A stretch of DNA of 64,000 nt from Acetobacter musti (GTDB lineage Bacteria > Pseudomonadota > Alphaproteobacteria > Acetobacterales > Acetobacteraceae), in assembly GCF_011516835.1 (NCBI RefSeq), contig NZ_WOTB01000017.1, positions 39,773 through 103,772 on the forward strand. The letters are read 5' to 3'. Made by a program: the position numbers and the translations under genes. A model generated the notes under the pieces. The model was not told where the DNA came from and searched no databases. It saw nothing but the letters and a program-made list of their open reading frames with translations. This document shows, piece by piece, positions 7,923-18,348 of the stretch; the first letter of the stretch is position 1, and every line of letters starts with the position of its first letter.

Positions 7923-10900
7923 GTGAATCCGTCACGCATCTTTATCGAACGGCCGGTCGCAACGACGCTGCTGATGTTTGCCATCCTGATGGCAGGCCTG
8001 CTTGGCTATCATTTTCTGCCTGTGTCGGCTCTGCCGCAGGTCGAATACCCAACGATTACGGTCCAGACATTCTATCCGGGAGCAGGGCCGGATGTGATGG
8101 CAACGTCGGTCACTGCGCCGCTGGAGACGCAATTCGGGCAGATGCCTGGTCTGGACCAGATGACATCGCGCTCGTCGGGTGGCGCTTCGGTAATCACGCT
8201 ACGGTTCAATCTGTCCATGTCGATGGATATCGCCGAGCAGGAAGTGCAGGCAGCTATCAATCAGGCCAATTCGCTGTTGCCTACGGATCTGCCAGCACCA
8301 CCAATCTACGCGAAGGTGAATCCAGCTGACACGCCTGTTCTGACCCTTGGAATTACATCAAAAACCATCCCCTTGCCTGAGGTCGAGGATTATGTCGATA
8401 CACGGCTGGAGCAGAAAATCAGTCAGATTCCGGGTGTCGGGCTTGTGACTCTTTCCGGTGGAAACCGGAAGGCAATCCGTGTTCGTGTCAATATTCCGAA
8501 ACTGACATCCTACGGTGTCGATCTCGATACGCTCCGCACGACGATCGGCAACGTGAATGTCAATTCGCCGACGGGAACATTTGACGGTGCACAGCGGGCG
8601 GCGACCTTGCGGGTTGATGGCCAGATCACTGGCATTGATCAGCTTCTGAACCAGGTGATTGCCTATCAGAACAATGGGCCAATCCGTATCCGCGATGTCG
8701 CGACAGTAGTCGTCGGAGCCGAAAACGAACAGCTCGCAGCCTGGGCGAACATGACACCGGGGCTCGTCCTGAATGTGCAGCGCCAGCCAGGCGCGAACGT
8801 TATTGCTGTTGTCGACAATATCAAGGCAGCCTTGCCACGGCTCAAGGAGTCGCTTCCGCCGGGTATCGACATTGTCCCGCTGACCGATCGCACCACAACC
8901 ATTCGTGCCTCTGTGGCGGACGTCGAGTTCGAACTTTTTCTGGCACTCGTCCTGGTCGTTGCCGTCATATTCGTGTTTCTCCGCAATATTCCGGCAACGA
9001 TTATTCCAAGCCTGTCTGTGCCTTTGTCGATCATTGGCACATTTGCAGTGATGGATCTGCTTGGCTTTTCGCTGGACAATCTGTCTCTGATGTCGCTGAC
9101 GATCGCCACCGGCTTCGTGGTCGATGATGCCATCGTCATGATCGAGAATATCGCCCGCTACATAGAGATGGGCGAAGACCGGATGACAGCGGCGACGAAG
9201 GGTGCGGGGGAGATCGGGTTCACGATCATTTCTCTGACTGTATCGCTCATTGCTGTGCTGATCCCACTACTTTTCATGGGAGACGTGGTCGGTCGTCTGT
9301 TTCATGAATTTGCGCTTACTCTTGCGATCACCATTGTGCTTTCAGCCGTCGTTTCACTGACACTCGTGCCGATGATGTGCGCACGGATGCTTTCCGAGCG
9401 TCCGCATACTGAAGCTGACGCGCATACGGCGTTTCAGCGCTGGTCCGCGCGTGTCGAGATAGCGACTGAACGTCTGATTGCTGCCTACGACCGCGGGCTC
9501 GACGTCGTTCTGGCACATCAGCGGACAACGTTGCTTGTCTTCGGGGCGACACTTCTCCTGACAGGCTTTCTGGCGTGGGAGATTCCGAAAGGGTTTTTCC
9601 CGGTGCAGGATACCGGGGTCATTCAGGGTATTTCAGTTGCGGCGCAGTCGACCTCATTTGAGTCAATGAAAGCACATCAGCAGGAGCTTGCCCGGGTCAT
9701 TCTGAAGGACAAAGACGTTGTTTCGCTGTCTTCTTTCATTGGTGTTGATGGTCAGAACTCGACCCTGAATCAGGGACGGTTTCTGATCAATCTCCGGGAT
9801 CATGACGATCGCGGCTCAACAGCGCAGGAAGTTGCGACCCGTCTTTCCAATGAGACGGCGGGGATTGCCGGTATTCGTCTGTACCTGCAACCGGTACAGG
9901 ATCTTTCGCTCGATACGACGGTCGCAGCTACGCAATATCAGTTCATGCTGGAGAACCCGGATTATAACGAGTTCAAGACCTGGGTTCCGAAGCTAATAAC
10001 TGCCCTGCAGCAGGAGCCGTCACTCTCCGATGTGACATCGGATCTGCAGGCTGAAGGCCTGGTGGCCAAAGTAACGCTCGATCGTGCTACCGGAGCACGG
10101 TATTCGATCACGCCGCAGACGGTGGATAACGCTCTTTATGACTCCTTCGGCCAGCGACAGATATCCACGATCTACACACAGTCCAATCAGTATCGCATTA
10201 TCCTTGAGGCCGATCCAAAGTTTCAGACTCGTCTAGGGTCCCTGAATGAGATCTATCTGCCTGGTATTTCCGGGAATTCCGGGCAGAGCAGTTCCGGTCC
10301 GACCCGCACGCCGACTTCCGGGCTGGTTCCCCTCGCAGCAGTCACAACTGTCACTCATGAGACGGCTCCTCTGTTAATCACACATTTCGGGCAGTTTCCG
10401 GCCTCGACGATCTCGTTCAACGTATCGCCCGGATACACGCTTGGGCAGGCGGCGGAAGCGATCGAGCGAGTTGAGAAGGCGGTGGGGCTGCCAGTCTCAT
10501 TCCAGACATCATTTCAGGGAACCGCAGCAGCTTTTCAGGGATCGCTTGGCAATGAGCTCTTCCTTGTCGCTGCCGCTCTGATGGCGGTCTATATCGTGTT
10601 GGGCATCCTCTACGAGAGTTTCGTTCATCCGGTCACGATTTTGTCCACCCTGCCCTCCGCCGGGATTGGTGCTCTGCTAACACTTCGTCTGGCGGGAGCC
10701 GGACTTGATGTCATGGGCATTATTGGTCTGGTCCTTCTGATCGGCATTGTGAAAAAGAATGCGATCATGATGATCGACTTTGCGCTGGAGGCTGAGCGCG
10801 AGCATGGCATGACGTCCCTGCAGTCGATCAGGCAGGCAGCGACGCTGCGTTTCCGTCCAATTCTGATGACGACTCTTGCCGCCATGCTCGGCGCTTTGCC

Positions 10901-11105
10901 GATGGTGATCTCGCATGGCACGGGTTCAGAGTTACGTCGTCCACTGGGTCTTGCCATTATCGGAGGACTGGCACTTTCGCAATTTCTGACGCTCTTTACG
11001 ACACCAGTGATTTACCTGGCTCTGGATACAATGGCCCAGAAATGGCGTGGTCGTATGGCGGGTGGTCTCATCGGCACACCTGAGCCTGATCCTGGTCAGA
11101 GCTGA
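7923..11105 (+). CDS. mdtB: RND efflux pump subunit, MdtB-type
   Basis: A 1060-residue proton-driven pump of the hydrophobe/amphiphile efflux family. It begins with a GTG and the classical N-terminus SRIFIERPVATTLLM, followed by VSALPQVEYPTITVQTFYPG. The proton-relay aspartates are visible in TGFVVDDAIVMIENI (helix 4), and the second half carries GIVKKNAIMMIDFALE in helix 10. Two large periplasmic domains follow helices 1 and 7, as expected. A short Ser/Gly/Thr-rich segment (about residues 780-795) interrupts the second periplasmic domain; the partner subunit mdtC has a much larger insertion at the same place. The gene lies 9 bp behind mdtA and 39 bp before mdtC. Confidence 0.93.
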   Translation: MNPSRIFIERPVATTLLMFAILMAGLLGYHFLPVSALPQVEYPTITVQTFYPGAGPDVMATSVTAPLETQFGQMPGLDQMTSRSSGGASVITLRFNLSMSMDIAEQEVQAAINQANSLLPTDLPAPPIYAKVNPADTPVLTLGITSKTIPLPEVEDYVDTRLEQKISQIPGVGLVTLSGGNRKAIRVRVNIPKLTSYGVDLDTLRTTIGNVNVNSPTGTFDGAQRAATLRVDGQITGIDQLLNQVIAYQNNGPIRIRDVATVVVGAENEQLAAWANMTPGLVLNVQRQPGANVIAVVDNIKAALPRLKESLPPGIDIVPLTDRTTTIRASVADVEFELFLALVLVVAVIFVFLRNIPATIIPSLSVPLSIIGTFAVMDLLGFSLDNLSLMSLTIATGFVVDDAIVMIENIARYIEMGEDRMTAATKGAGEIGFTIISLTVSLIAVLIPLLFMGDVVGRLFHEFALTLAITIVLSAVVSLTLVPMMCARMLSERPHTEADAHTAFQRWSARVEIATERLIAAYDRGLDVVLAHQRTTLLVFGATLLLTGFLAWEIPKGFFPVQDTGVIQGISVAAQSTSFESMKAHQQELARVILKDKDVVSLSSFIGVDGQNSTLNQGRFLINLRDHDDRGSTAQEVATRLSNETAGIAGIRLYLQPVQDLSLDTTVAATQYQFMLENPDYNEFKTWVPKLITALQQEPSLSDVTSDLQAEGLVAKVTLDRATGARYSITPQTVDNALYDSFGQRQISTIYTQSNQYRIILEADPKFQTRLGSLNEIYLPGISGNSGQSSSGPTRTPTSGLVPLAAVTTVTHETAPLLITHFGQFPASTISFNVSPGYTLGQAAEAIERVEKAVGLPVSFQTSFQGTAAAFQGSLGNELFLVAAALMAVYIVLGILYESFVHPVTILSTLPSAGIGALLTLRLAGAGLDVMGIIGLVLLIGIVKKNAIMMIDFALEAEREHGMTSLQSIRQAATLRFRPILMTTLAAMLGALPMVISHGTGSELRRPLGLAIIGGLALSQFLTLFTTPVIYLALDTMAQKWRGRMAGGLIGTPEPDPGQS

Positions 11106-11144
11106 TTCTTTCATGATGAGCCCTGCGCGGATAACCGGATTGTC

Positions 11145-14100
11145 ATGAACCCTTGCCGCATCTTTATCGAGCGGCCTGTTGCGACCACCTTGCTGACGGT
11201 CGCCCTGCTGATCGCCGGGATCATCGGATATGTGGGACTTCCGGTCTCAGACCTGCCAAATGTCGATTTTCCGGTTATTCAGGTCCAGGCACAGCAGGCT
11301 GGAGGCTCGCCCGAGGAAATTTCAAGTTCTGTTGCAGAGCCACTGGAGCGTCATCTGGGTCAGATTGCTGATCTGACCGAAATGACGTCCCAGTCGACAC
11401 AAAATCAGGTTCGTATCACTCTGCAGTTTTCGCTTTCCCGGGATATCAATGGCGCCGCCCGGGATGTCGAAGCAGCGCTCCAGGCGTCTCACGCGGATCT
11501 GCCATCTTCGCTGCGGCAAAACCCGAATTACTTTAAGGCAAATCCCAACGGCGCACCGATTCTGATTCTCGCCCTCACCTCTCCGACACGGACACCGGCG
11601 GTTCTCTACGATCTGGCGAGCAACGTGCTGCAGCAGCATCTTTCGCAGATACGTGGGGTCGGTATGGTTGACATCGCGGGAAGCGCCCTTCCCGCGGTAA
11701 GAGTCGATATGAATCCGTTGCTGCTGTTTCATTATGGCATCGGTTTTGAAGATGTTCGCGCGGCGCTTGCTTCGGCGAACGCGCACGGTCCAAAGGGAAT
11801 CATCGATCAGAACGGAATGCGATTCACGCTTGATACCAACGATCAGGCTCGCTCAGCTCAGGCGTATCGGGATCTTGTGATCGCCTACCGGAGCAATCGT
11901 CCGGTCCGGCTCTCCGATATTGCCGAAGTTCATGACGGCGTCGAAGATGTACGTAACGCCGGTTTTTTTAATCGTCAGCGGGCTGTGATTGCCGTTGTCT
12001 TTCCCCAGGCGGGCGCAAACGTCATTCATACAATCGATCAGATTAAAGCCGTGATGCCGATGCTACAGACGGCATTACCTGCGGATGTCTCACTTCACAC
12101 GGCGCTCGACCGGTCACTGACGATCCGGGCTTCTCTGGAAGATACGCAGACTACGCTCATTATCGGTGTGATTCTTGTCGTCCTTGTGACCCTTGTTTTC
12201 CTTCGTTCGATCCGTATGACGATCATTCCGGCTATTGTCGTGCCGACATCGATTATTGCGACTTTCGGCGTGATGAGACTGCTGGATTTCTCGCTGGATA
12301 ATATGTCGCTGATGGCGCTGACGGTTTCTACCGGATTTGTAGTGGACGATGCGATCGTCGTACTGGAAAACATCGCACGCTATATAGAAGAAGGAGTGGC
12401 ACCACGTGAGGCAGCTCTGCGCGGAGCACAGGAAGTTGCTTTTACTGTCTTCTCGATTTCAATTTCTCTGATCGCTGTTTTTCTGCCGATCCTGCTCCTT
12501 GGTGGCCTGGCCGGACGCCTGTTTCATGAACTTGCAATGACGGTCTCCATCACCATCATGATCTCGATGGCGCTGTCGCTCTCTCTTACTCCTATGCTGG
12601 CTTCCCGAATTCTGAAACCGGCAACATCTGATGCCACAGCCGCCCAGTCTGGCCGGACATGGTTTTCGCGAATGGCAGCGGTGCTCGGTCATTTTTCGGG
12701 TCACATGGTTGACTACATGGCAAAAGGATATGAAACCACTCTGGATGTCGCACTACGCCATAACAGGCTGGTTCTTCTGACGCTGCCGCTGACAATCATC
12801 CTGATGGGCGCCTTGTTTATTGCCATGCCCAAGGGTTTTTTCCCGACAGAAGACACCGGGATGCTCATGGGACATCTTCAGGGCGACCAGTCGATCTCCT
12901 TTTCCGCAATGACGCAAAAAGCCGACGTCGTACAGGCAGCTGTTCTGAAGGATCGGGAGGTTGAAAGTATTGCCGGATCTGTAGGCGGTGGTCGTGGTTC
13001 GTCCAATCAGGCGAATTTATTTTTGCAGCTCAAAGACAAAAACTCACGCGGGCCGGCCGAAAATCTGATGGTCCGGATTACAAAGCGTCTGAGTAATCTT
13101 GTTGGAGCACGCTTTTATCTTATGCAGCCTGGCGCGGTTCGCGTTGGAGCACGGCAGAGTAATGCCGGCTATCAGTATACGCTCGAAGGAGATACTGCGT
13201 CTGAGCTTTATGCCTGGACGCCGAAGCTTGTCTCAGCTCTGGCCCGTCATCCGGAAATTCTCGACGTTTCTTCGGATGTTCAGCAGGGAGGATCGGCTGT
13301 TGTTGCCGGGATTGATCGTGATACCGCGTCGCGCATGCAGATTACGCCGCAGCTGATTTCCAATACGGTGTATGACGCCTTCGGCCAGCGTGCGGCATCA
13401 ATCATTTATAACCGACTGAATCAGTATCGCGTCGTTATGGAGGCGGCACCTCCTTTCCTGGTCAATCCGGACACGATCAATCAGGTATGGGTCAGCGCTT
13501 CGGGCGGCAGCGCTTCGGGTGGAACCGTTTCAAACACGATTCGGGTGGTCGCGTCGGATTCATCCGGCAGCAGCAGCGATACAGCGAGCGTCAGCAGCCA
13601 GAATTTCCGTAATCAGATTGCGAACCAACTCGCGGGTGGTTCTTCGACCTCCACTGGTTCCGCTGTGTCGACCAATAGTGAATCAATGATACCCATCACT
13701 TTTATCACTGACATTTATCCAGCCCGTACACCGCTGTCGGTTAATCATCAGGGGCAGTCCGTCGCTGCAACTATCTCATTTAATCTTGCTCGGGGTGTGG
13801 CACTGAGCCGGGCGGTAGAAATTATCCAAGGCGCGACGATTTCACTGCATATGCCCTCCACGATTCATGGCAGTTTCGCTGGAAATGCCGCTCAGTTTCA
13901 GAAATCAGTTAATGACGAGCCACTTCTGATTCTGGCGGCGCTGGCAGCTATCTACGTTGTGCTGGGCATCTTGTACGAGAGCTATGTTCATCCTCTGACT
14001 ATTCTGTCGACTCTGCCTTCCGCTGGCGTGGGTGCATTACTGGCACTTCAGATTTTTGGTGAGGATTTTTCCCTTATCGCCATGATCGGAGTGATTCTGC

Positions 14101-14462
14101 TGATCGGCATTGTGAAAAAAAACGCCATTATGCTTGTTGATTTTGCGATCAATGCAGAAAGAGAGACGCAGTGCTCGCCCTATGATGCAATCAGGACTGC
14201 CTGCCTGCTGCGCTTCCGTCCGATCATTATGACGTCTCTTGCCGCAGCACTTGGTGCTGCACCGCTCGTATTTGGCAATGGTTACGGCGCCGAAATGCGA
14301 CGGCCGCTGGGCATTGCGATCGTCGGTGGTCTTCTGGTCAGCCAGGCGCTCACGCTTTATACCACGCCAGTTGTTTACCTGACGCTGGATCGTCTGGCTT
14401 TACGCTTCAGAAAACACTCGTGGAAATTACACCGTCGCCCTACCAATCCTCAGGAAGCCTGA
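11145..14462 (+). CDS. mdtC: RND efflux pump subunit, MdtC-type, with a Ser/Gly/Thr-rich insertion
   Basis: A 1105-residue paralogue of the preceding pump subunit, with the same landmarks: CRIFIERPVATTLL at the N-terminus, TGFVVDDAIVVLENI in helix 4 and GIVKKNAIMLVDFAIN in helix 10. It is about 60-80 residues longer than usual MdtC proteins. The excess is a low-complexity run of Ser, Gly and Thr around residues 783-845 (SASGGSASGG, then SDSSGSSSDTASVSS), placed in the second periplasmic domain just before the conserved SMIPITFITDI strand. This region faces the funnel and outer-membrane channel in related pumps. The stop codon is followed after 5 bp by the channel gene. MdtB and MdtC probably form a heterotrimer; this is known for the E. 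coli proteins, inferred here. Confidence 0.92.
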   Translation: MNPCRIFIERPVATTLLTVALLIAGIIGYVGLPVSDLPNVDFPVIQVQAQQAGGSPEEISSSVAEPLERHLGQIADLTEMTSQSTQNQVRITLQFSLSRDINGAARDVEAALQASHADLPSSLRQNPNYFKANPNGAPILILALTSPTRTPAVLYDLASNVLQQHLSQIRGVGMVDIAGSALPAVRVDMNPLLLFHYGIGFEDVRAALASANAHGPKGIIDQNGMRFTLDTNDQARSAQAYRDLVIAYRSNRPVRLSDIAEVHDGVEDVRNAGFFNRQRAVIAVVFPQAGANVIHTIDQIKAVMPMLQTALPADVSLHTALDRSLTIRASLEDTQTTLIIGVILVVLVTLVFLRSIRMTIIPAIVVPTSIIATFGVMRLLDFSLDNMSLMALTVSTGFVVDDAIVVLENIARYIEEGVAPREAALRGAQEVAFTVFSISISLIAVFLPILLLGGLAGRLFHELAMTVSITIMISMALSLSLTPMLASRILKPATSDATAAQSGRTWFSRMAAVLGHFSGHMVDYMAKGYETTLDVALRHNRLVLLTLPLTIILMGALFIAMPKGFFPTEDTGMLMGHLQGDQSISFSAMTQKADVVQAAVLKDREVESIAGSVGGGRGSSNQANLFLQLKDKNSRGPAENLMVRITKRLSNLVGARFYLMQPGAVRVGARQSNAGYQYTLEGDTASELYAWTPKLVSALARHPEILDVSSDVQQGGSAVVAGIDRDTASRMQITPQLISNTVYDAFGQRAASIIYNRLNQYRVVMEAAPPFLVNPDTINQVWVSASGGSASGGTVSNTIRVVASDSSGSSSDTASVSSQNFRNQIANQLAGGSSTSTGSAVSTNSESMIPITFITDIYPARTPLSVNHQGQSVAATISFNLARGVALSRAVEIIQGATISLHMPSTIHGSFAGNAAQFQKSVNDEPLLILAALAAIYVVLGILYESYVHPLTILSTLPSAGVGALLALQIFGEDFSLIAMIGVILLIGIVKKNAIMLVDFAINAERETQCSPYDAIRTACLLRFRPIIMTSLAAALGAAPLVFGNGYGAEMRRPLGIAIVGGLLVSQALTLYTTPVVYLTLDRLALRFRKHSWKLHRRPTNPQEA

Positions 14463-14467
14463 CGCGG

Positions 14468-16027
14468 ATGATGATTCAGACTCCCAGCCGCCCCGCCTGG
14501 CGCACCATTCTTTTGCTAACACCTCTGGTGCTTTCCGCCTGTATGGTGGGACCGGACTATAAACGCCCGACAGCAATCATCTCGCCAAAATTCAAGGAGC
14601 TGCGTCCTGCGCCGGGGTGGCAATATGCTCAGCCTTCTCTCGCAGCGGCACAGAAGGGAAAATGGTGGACAGTCTATAATGATCCCCTCCTCAACAGCCT
14701 TGAGGAGCGTGTCGCCATCAGCAACCAGAATGTCGCCCAGTATGAAGCGCAGTACCGGGAAGCGCGAGCAGCTATCAACTCCATCCGGGCTGAACTCTAC
14801 CCCACTCTGAGCGGGTCTCTGAGTTTCAACCGGAACAGCACGGGTCGTGGATCACGCAATGCTTCGTCTGGTGTTCTGGTCAATTATGGATCGGGCAGTA
14901 CGGAGACAAGCTATACGCCGTCGAACACGACGGAGACGACTTATGGCATGGGGCCAACCGCAAGCTGGGATCTCGATTTGTGGGGGGCCATTCGCAGGCA
15001 GATTCAGGCTCAGGTCACTGAGGCTCAGGCGACGGCTGCCGATCTGGCAAATGCGACTCTTTCGTATCAGATCCAGCTTGCGACCGCTTACTTCAATCTG
15101 CGTTATCAGGACAGCCTGAAAGATCTGCTGCATCGCAATGTTCAGTTCTATGAACGGTCTTTGCAGATTACCGAAAACCAGTTCCAGGCCGGAGTGGCTG
15201 ATCCAACGACTGTTTTGCAGGCCCGAACACAGCTTGAACAGACGCGTGCGCAGGAAATACAAACCGGGATCACACGCGCACAGTATGAGCATGCGATTGC
15301 AGTACTGGCAGGTGAAACGCCAGCTGATCTCAATATTGCGCCAGGGATGCTGCCACGAAGCATTCCTGCCATTCCGGTCTCTGTTCCGGCAACGCTTCTT
15401 CAACGCCGACCGGATATTGCGGCAGCCGAGCGGCGTATGGAGGAATATAATGCAAAAATCGGAGCAGCCATTGCCGCATTTTATCCAGATGTGAAACTGA
15501 CGGCATCCTATTCCTACAGCGGTGATCCTGTTGGCGCTCTTGTTCAGGTTGCGAATCGAATCTGGTCTCTCGGAGCGGCAGCAACCGAGACAATTTTCGA
15601 GGGGGGAGCGCGCACGGCAGCGGTTCATGAAGCGAATGCCAGTTACAATGCGTATACTGCCGCGTACCGGCAGACAGTACTGACGGCATTGCAGAATACG
15701 GAAGATCAGTTGTCTAATCTGCGTATTCTAGCTGATCAGGCAGCGCAGCAGGAAATCGCGCTTGCTGCAGCTAATCGCGCGGTCAGTGTCTCGATGAATC
15801 AGTATCTGGCCGGCACGGAGATCTACACAACAGTAATTACTGCTGAAGTAACGGCACTTTCGAATGCTGAGACCGCATTGGCGATCCAGCAGAGCCGGAT
15901 TGTCGACTCAGTCAGTCTCATCGGGGCGCTGGGTGGCGGCTGGGATGCGGCGGCTCTGCCGTCTAAAGACTCCATGCAGACGGATAATCCGTTTCTTCCA
16001 TCTTTCATCCAGAAAGACAGGAACTGA
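14468..16027 (+). CDS. Outer membrane efflux lipoprotein, NodT/OprM family
   Basis: A 519-residue channel component. Its N-terminus has a lipoprotein signal (basic start, LLLTPLVLSAC with the lipobox cysteine, then MVGPDYKRP, the hallmark of the NodT/OprM group). Two TolC-like repeats follow, each with long helices (for example QYEAQYREARAAINSIRAELYP and SLQITENQFQAGVADPTTVL, QRRPDIAAAERRM). A Ser/Thr/Tyr-rich insertion (about residues 130-165) probably lies at the membrane barrel. Start at the first of two adjacent ATGs, 5 bp behind mdtC, with AGGAAG upstream. As last gene of the mdtABC operon, it supplies a dedicated exit duct, making the four-gene operon self-contained. Confidence 0.92.
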   Translation: MMIQTPSRPAWRTILLLTPLVLSACMVGPDYKRPTAIISPKFKELRPAPGWQYAQPSLAAAQKGKWWTVYNDPLLNSLEERVAISNQNVAQYEAQYREARAAINSIRAELYPTLSGSLSFNRNSTGRGSRNASSGVLVNYGSGSTETSYTPSNTTETTYGMGPTASWDLDLWGAIRRQIQAQVTEAQATAADLANATLSYQIQLATAYFNLRYQDSLKDLLHRNVQFYERSLQITENQFQAGVADPTTVLQARTQLEQTRAQEIQTGITRAQYEHAIAVLAGETPADLNIAPGMLPRSIPAIPVSVPATLLQRRPDIAAAERRMEEYNAKIGAAIAAFYPDVKLTASYSYSGDPVGALVQVANRIWSLGAAATETIFEGGARTAAVHEANASYNAYTAAYRQTVLTALQNTEDQLSNLRILADQAAQQEIALAAANRAVSVSMNQYLAGTEIYTTVITAEVTALSNAETALAIQQSRIVDSVSLIGALGGGWDAAALPSKDSMQTDNPFLPSFIQKDRN

Positions 16028-16132
16028 TCTTTTCATTTCGTGCTCTGTTCGTGTCTTCCTGAAACCGCCTGTTATGACATCATCAGGAATGGGCCTCCCT
16101 GTGTCGCGAGGCCGCAATTTGGGATGGTTGGG

Positions 16133-16152
16133 CTCACGTCACATGACGTGAG
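16133..16152. repeat. 20-bp palindrome, CTCACGTCA-CA-TGACGTGAG
   Basis: A perfect 9-bp inverted repeat with a 2-bp centre lies 105 bp behind the efflux operon. There is no T-run, so it is not an obvious terminator. It could be an operator or the end of a decayed element; nothing nearby decides. Confidence 0.5.
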
Positions 16153-16385
16153 AGTGACCTAGACCAGACAGTCCGGACAAGGAAGAACCGGTCTCTGTTG
16201 CGCGTTCCAGAATCAGGAACCAGGTAGCCCAACAACCCTGCCTAAGCGGGGCTGCCGGAGGCCCAGCCTCAATGTCCGCTGTCGATCCTCTGTATGTGTA
16301 TGGCCTGTCGTCAGTTAGTGGGAGATGTGCATGAGGCTTGTACTTCCGCTTAATCTGTGATGTTTTCTCGCTGTTTTCAGGGAGA

Positions 16386-16505
16386 ATGCGGATGCGTCGG
16401 TATGGACTGAAGCAGTTCAAAGGTATCACAACACGCTATGACAAGCTGAAATCAACCTTTCTCGCAGTTGTCCAACTCGTCGCAACTATCATCGAAGTTA
16501 ACTGA
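16386..16505 (+). pseudogene. Remnant of an IS5-family transposase C-terminus
   Basis: A 39-codon stretch ending in TGA encodes RRYGLKQFKGITTRYDK followed by a hydrophobic tail (FLAVVQLVATIIEV). The pattern F-x-x-I-x-TRYDK-x5-F-x7-A is the usual end of IS5-family DDE transposases. Nothing recognisable of the catalytic core precedes it, and no inverted repeats were found. The rest of the 16028-16750 interval shows no gene apart from the palindrome at 16133. The interval lies between convergent genes, a neutral place for an old insertion. Confidence 0.6.
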
Positions 16506-16750
16506 CGCCACGCCCTAATATCGTGATGAATCATTCTTCAGGAAATGTTAAATGTAAGAACATAACGTAATCTGTCACTGAACATGACAATGCGCCTGAC
16601 ATCTAACTGGCAGAAAGAGTATGGTTGCCAAGAGTGATGAGCAGGTGCCAGGCGACGATCAGTTCACTTGTCTGAAAGATTGGCCAGAAGCATTGTTTTT
16701 GGACTCCCGGACAATATCTACTTTTGAGCTTTTTTCGTAGCACAGCGCTT

Positions 16751-18094
16751 TCAATGCACGAAAACAGATGCGATCAGACATAAAACAAGGCCAGACACGG
16801 CAATCAGGGTCTCGAGCACAGACCAGGTTTTCAGTGTTTGCGGCACAGTGAGCCCCAGATATTCCTTGACCTGCCAGAAACCAGCGTCGTTCATCGGACC
16901 GAGAGCTACCGACCCTGCGCCGGTTACCAGAACCATAAGTTCAGGTGAAACTCCCGTGGAATGTGTGAGAATAGGCCCGACGATCCCTGATGCTGTGGCC
17001 ATTGAGACAGTTGCTGAGCCGCACGCGATACGCACGATGACAGCGAGAAGCCAGGCGAGGATAAGCAGCGGCATATGAGCGACGAGAGCTGCATCGGTGA
17101 TGGCCTTTGATACACCGCTATCCACGAGGACGTGGCCGAAACCCCCTCCGGCACCGATCAGCAGCATGATCAGCGCTGTGGGTCCGAGACTTTCATTGGT
17201 GAAACGAAGAATTGTCTCGGCGGAAAATCCTCTGGTCTTACCAAGGGTATAAAAAGACATGATCGTAGCAAGGACAAGCGCGATGTCAGTGTTGCCGACG
17301 AAATGCAGGGCGTCATTCAATGCACTGTGCGGTATGGTCAGAAGATCGCCTGCTGATCCGAGGAGCATGAGGGCAACAGGCAACAGGATCGTGAATACAG
17401 TCAGCGAAAAGCTGGGAAGACTGGTCTGGACATCGCTATGCACGAATTGTTCGGCAAGAGGATTTGCCTCCGTAAGTGAAATATGAGCGGCGGCAAAACG
17501 TCCAAAAACAGGGCCGGCGATAATGGCGATCGGTATACCGATCAGAATTCCCAACAGGATCGTATGACCAACATTGGCATGATAAGCACTGACCGCGAGG
17601 AGCGCTGCGGGATGGGGCGGAATCAGCGCATGGGTGACTGACAGCGCAGCACCCATAGGAAGAGCGATGCGCAGCAGTGGAGTTTTCGTGCGCTCCGCCA
17701 GTACAAAGACCAATGGAATAAGCAGAACGAAGCCGACTTCAAAGAAGACCGGCAAACCAATAAGCAGGCCAATCACCAGCATGGCCCAGTCGACGCGGCC
17801 CCGGCCCGCAAAACCCGAGATCGTAAGTGCAATGCGGTCAGCACCACCTGACTCGGCGAGCATTTTTCCGAGCATGGTGCCGAGCGCTATAACCGTTCCG
17901 ACATGACCGAGCACATGCCCTGCGCCGGCCTCGAACGAACCGACGACTTTATCGGCAGGCATACCGGCGACGAGCGCCATGACGATCGACGTTACGAACA
18001 GAACGATGAATGGATTAAGGCGAAAACGCGCGATCAGGATGACGAGCGCGACAATTGCGGCGGTGGCCAGAGAGATGGCAAATATTGCGCTCAT
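16751..18094 (-). CDS. Gluconate permease, GntP family
   Basis: A 447-residue inner membrane transporter, hydrophobic throughout, with about 12-14 helices. Typical GntP segments are FRLNPFIVLFVTSIVMALVAG, GTVIALGTMLGKMLAESGGA, GLPVFFEVGFVLLIP, PHPAALL and CGSATVSMATASGIVGP. The family imports D-gluconate and related sugar acids with protons. Start chosen at 18094, where GAGGAG precedes the ATG; longer in-frame versions add a non-membrane leader. It is 254 bp behind the gluconate 5-dehydrogenase gene on the same strand; the two together suggest uptake and cytoplasmic handling of gluconate or 5-ketogluconate. The exact substrate is not determined by sequence. Confidence 0.92.
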   Translation of the reverse strand: MSAIFAISLATAAIVALVILIARFRLNPFIVLFVTSIVMALVAGMPADKVVGSFEAGAGHVLGHVGTVIALGTMLGKMLAESGGADRIALTISGFAGRGRVDWAMLVIGLLIGLPVFFEVGFVLLIPLVFVLAERTKTPLLRIALPMGAALSVTHALIPPHPAALLAVSAYHANVGHTILLGILIGIPIAIIAGPVFGRFAAAHISLTEANPLAEQFVHSDVQTSLPSFSLTVFTILLPVALMLLGSAGDLLTIPHSALNDALHFVGNTDIALVLATIMSFYTLGKTRGFSAETILRFTNESLGPTALIMLLIGAGGGFGHVLVDSGVSKAITDAALVAHMPLLILAWLLAVIVRIACGSATVSMATASGIVGPILTHSTGVSPELMVLVTGAGSVALGPMNDAGFWQVKEYLGLTVPQTLKTWSVLETLIAVSGLVLCLIASVFVH

Positions 18095-18348
18095 CCCGTG
18101 AGAACTCCTCGTTCCTGTTTTGATCACGTTCTTAACGTCGTGACGCAATACGGATAATGTTTCTAAAGGAAACGTGATGCCCATGGCCTGCGACGATGGT
18201 CCGCATCTCAGGTTTTCTACTGGAAACACCATGCCGCACGTGAAATGTTGACGCGCTGAGCAATTCACTGTGTCACTTCAGATCGAAGACCGGAGGACAA
18301 ATACATATATCGGCAGGCAAAGCGAATAATCACCGAAACCGTCTTTTT

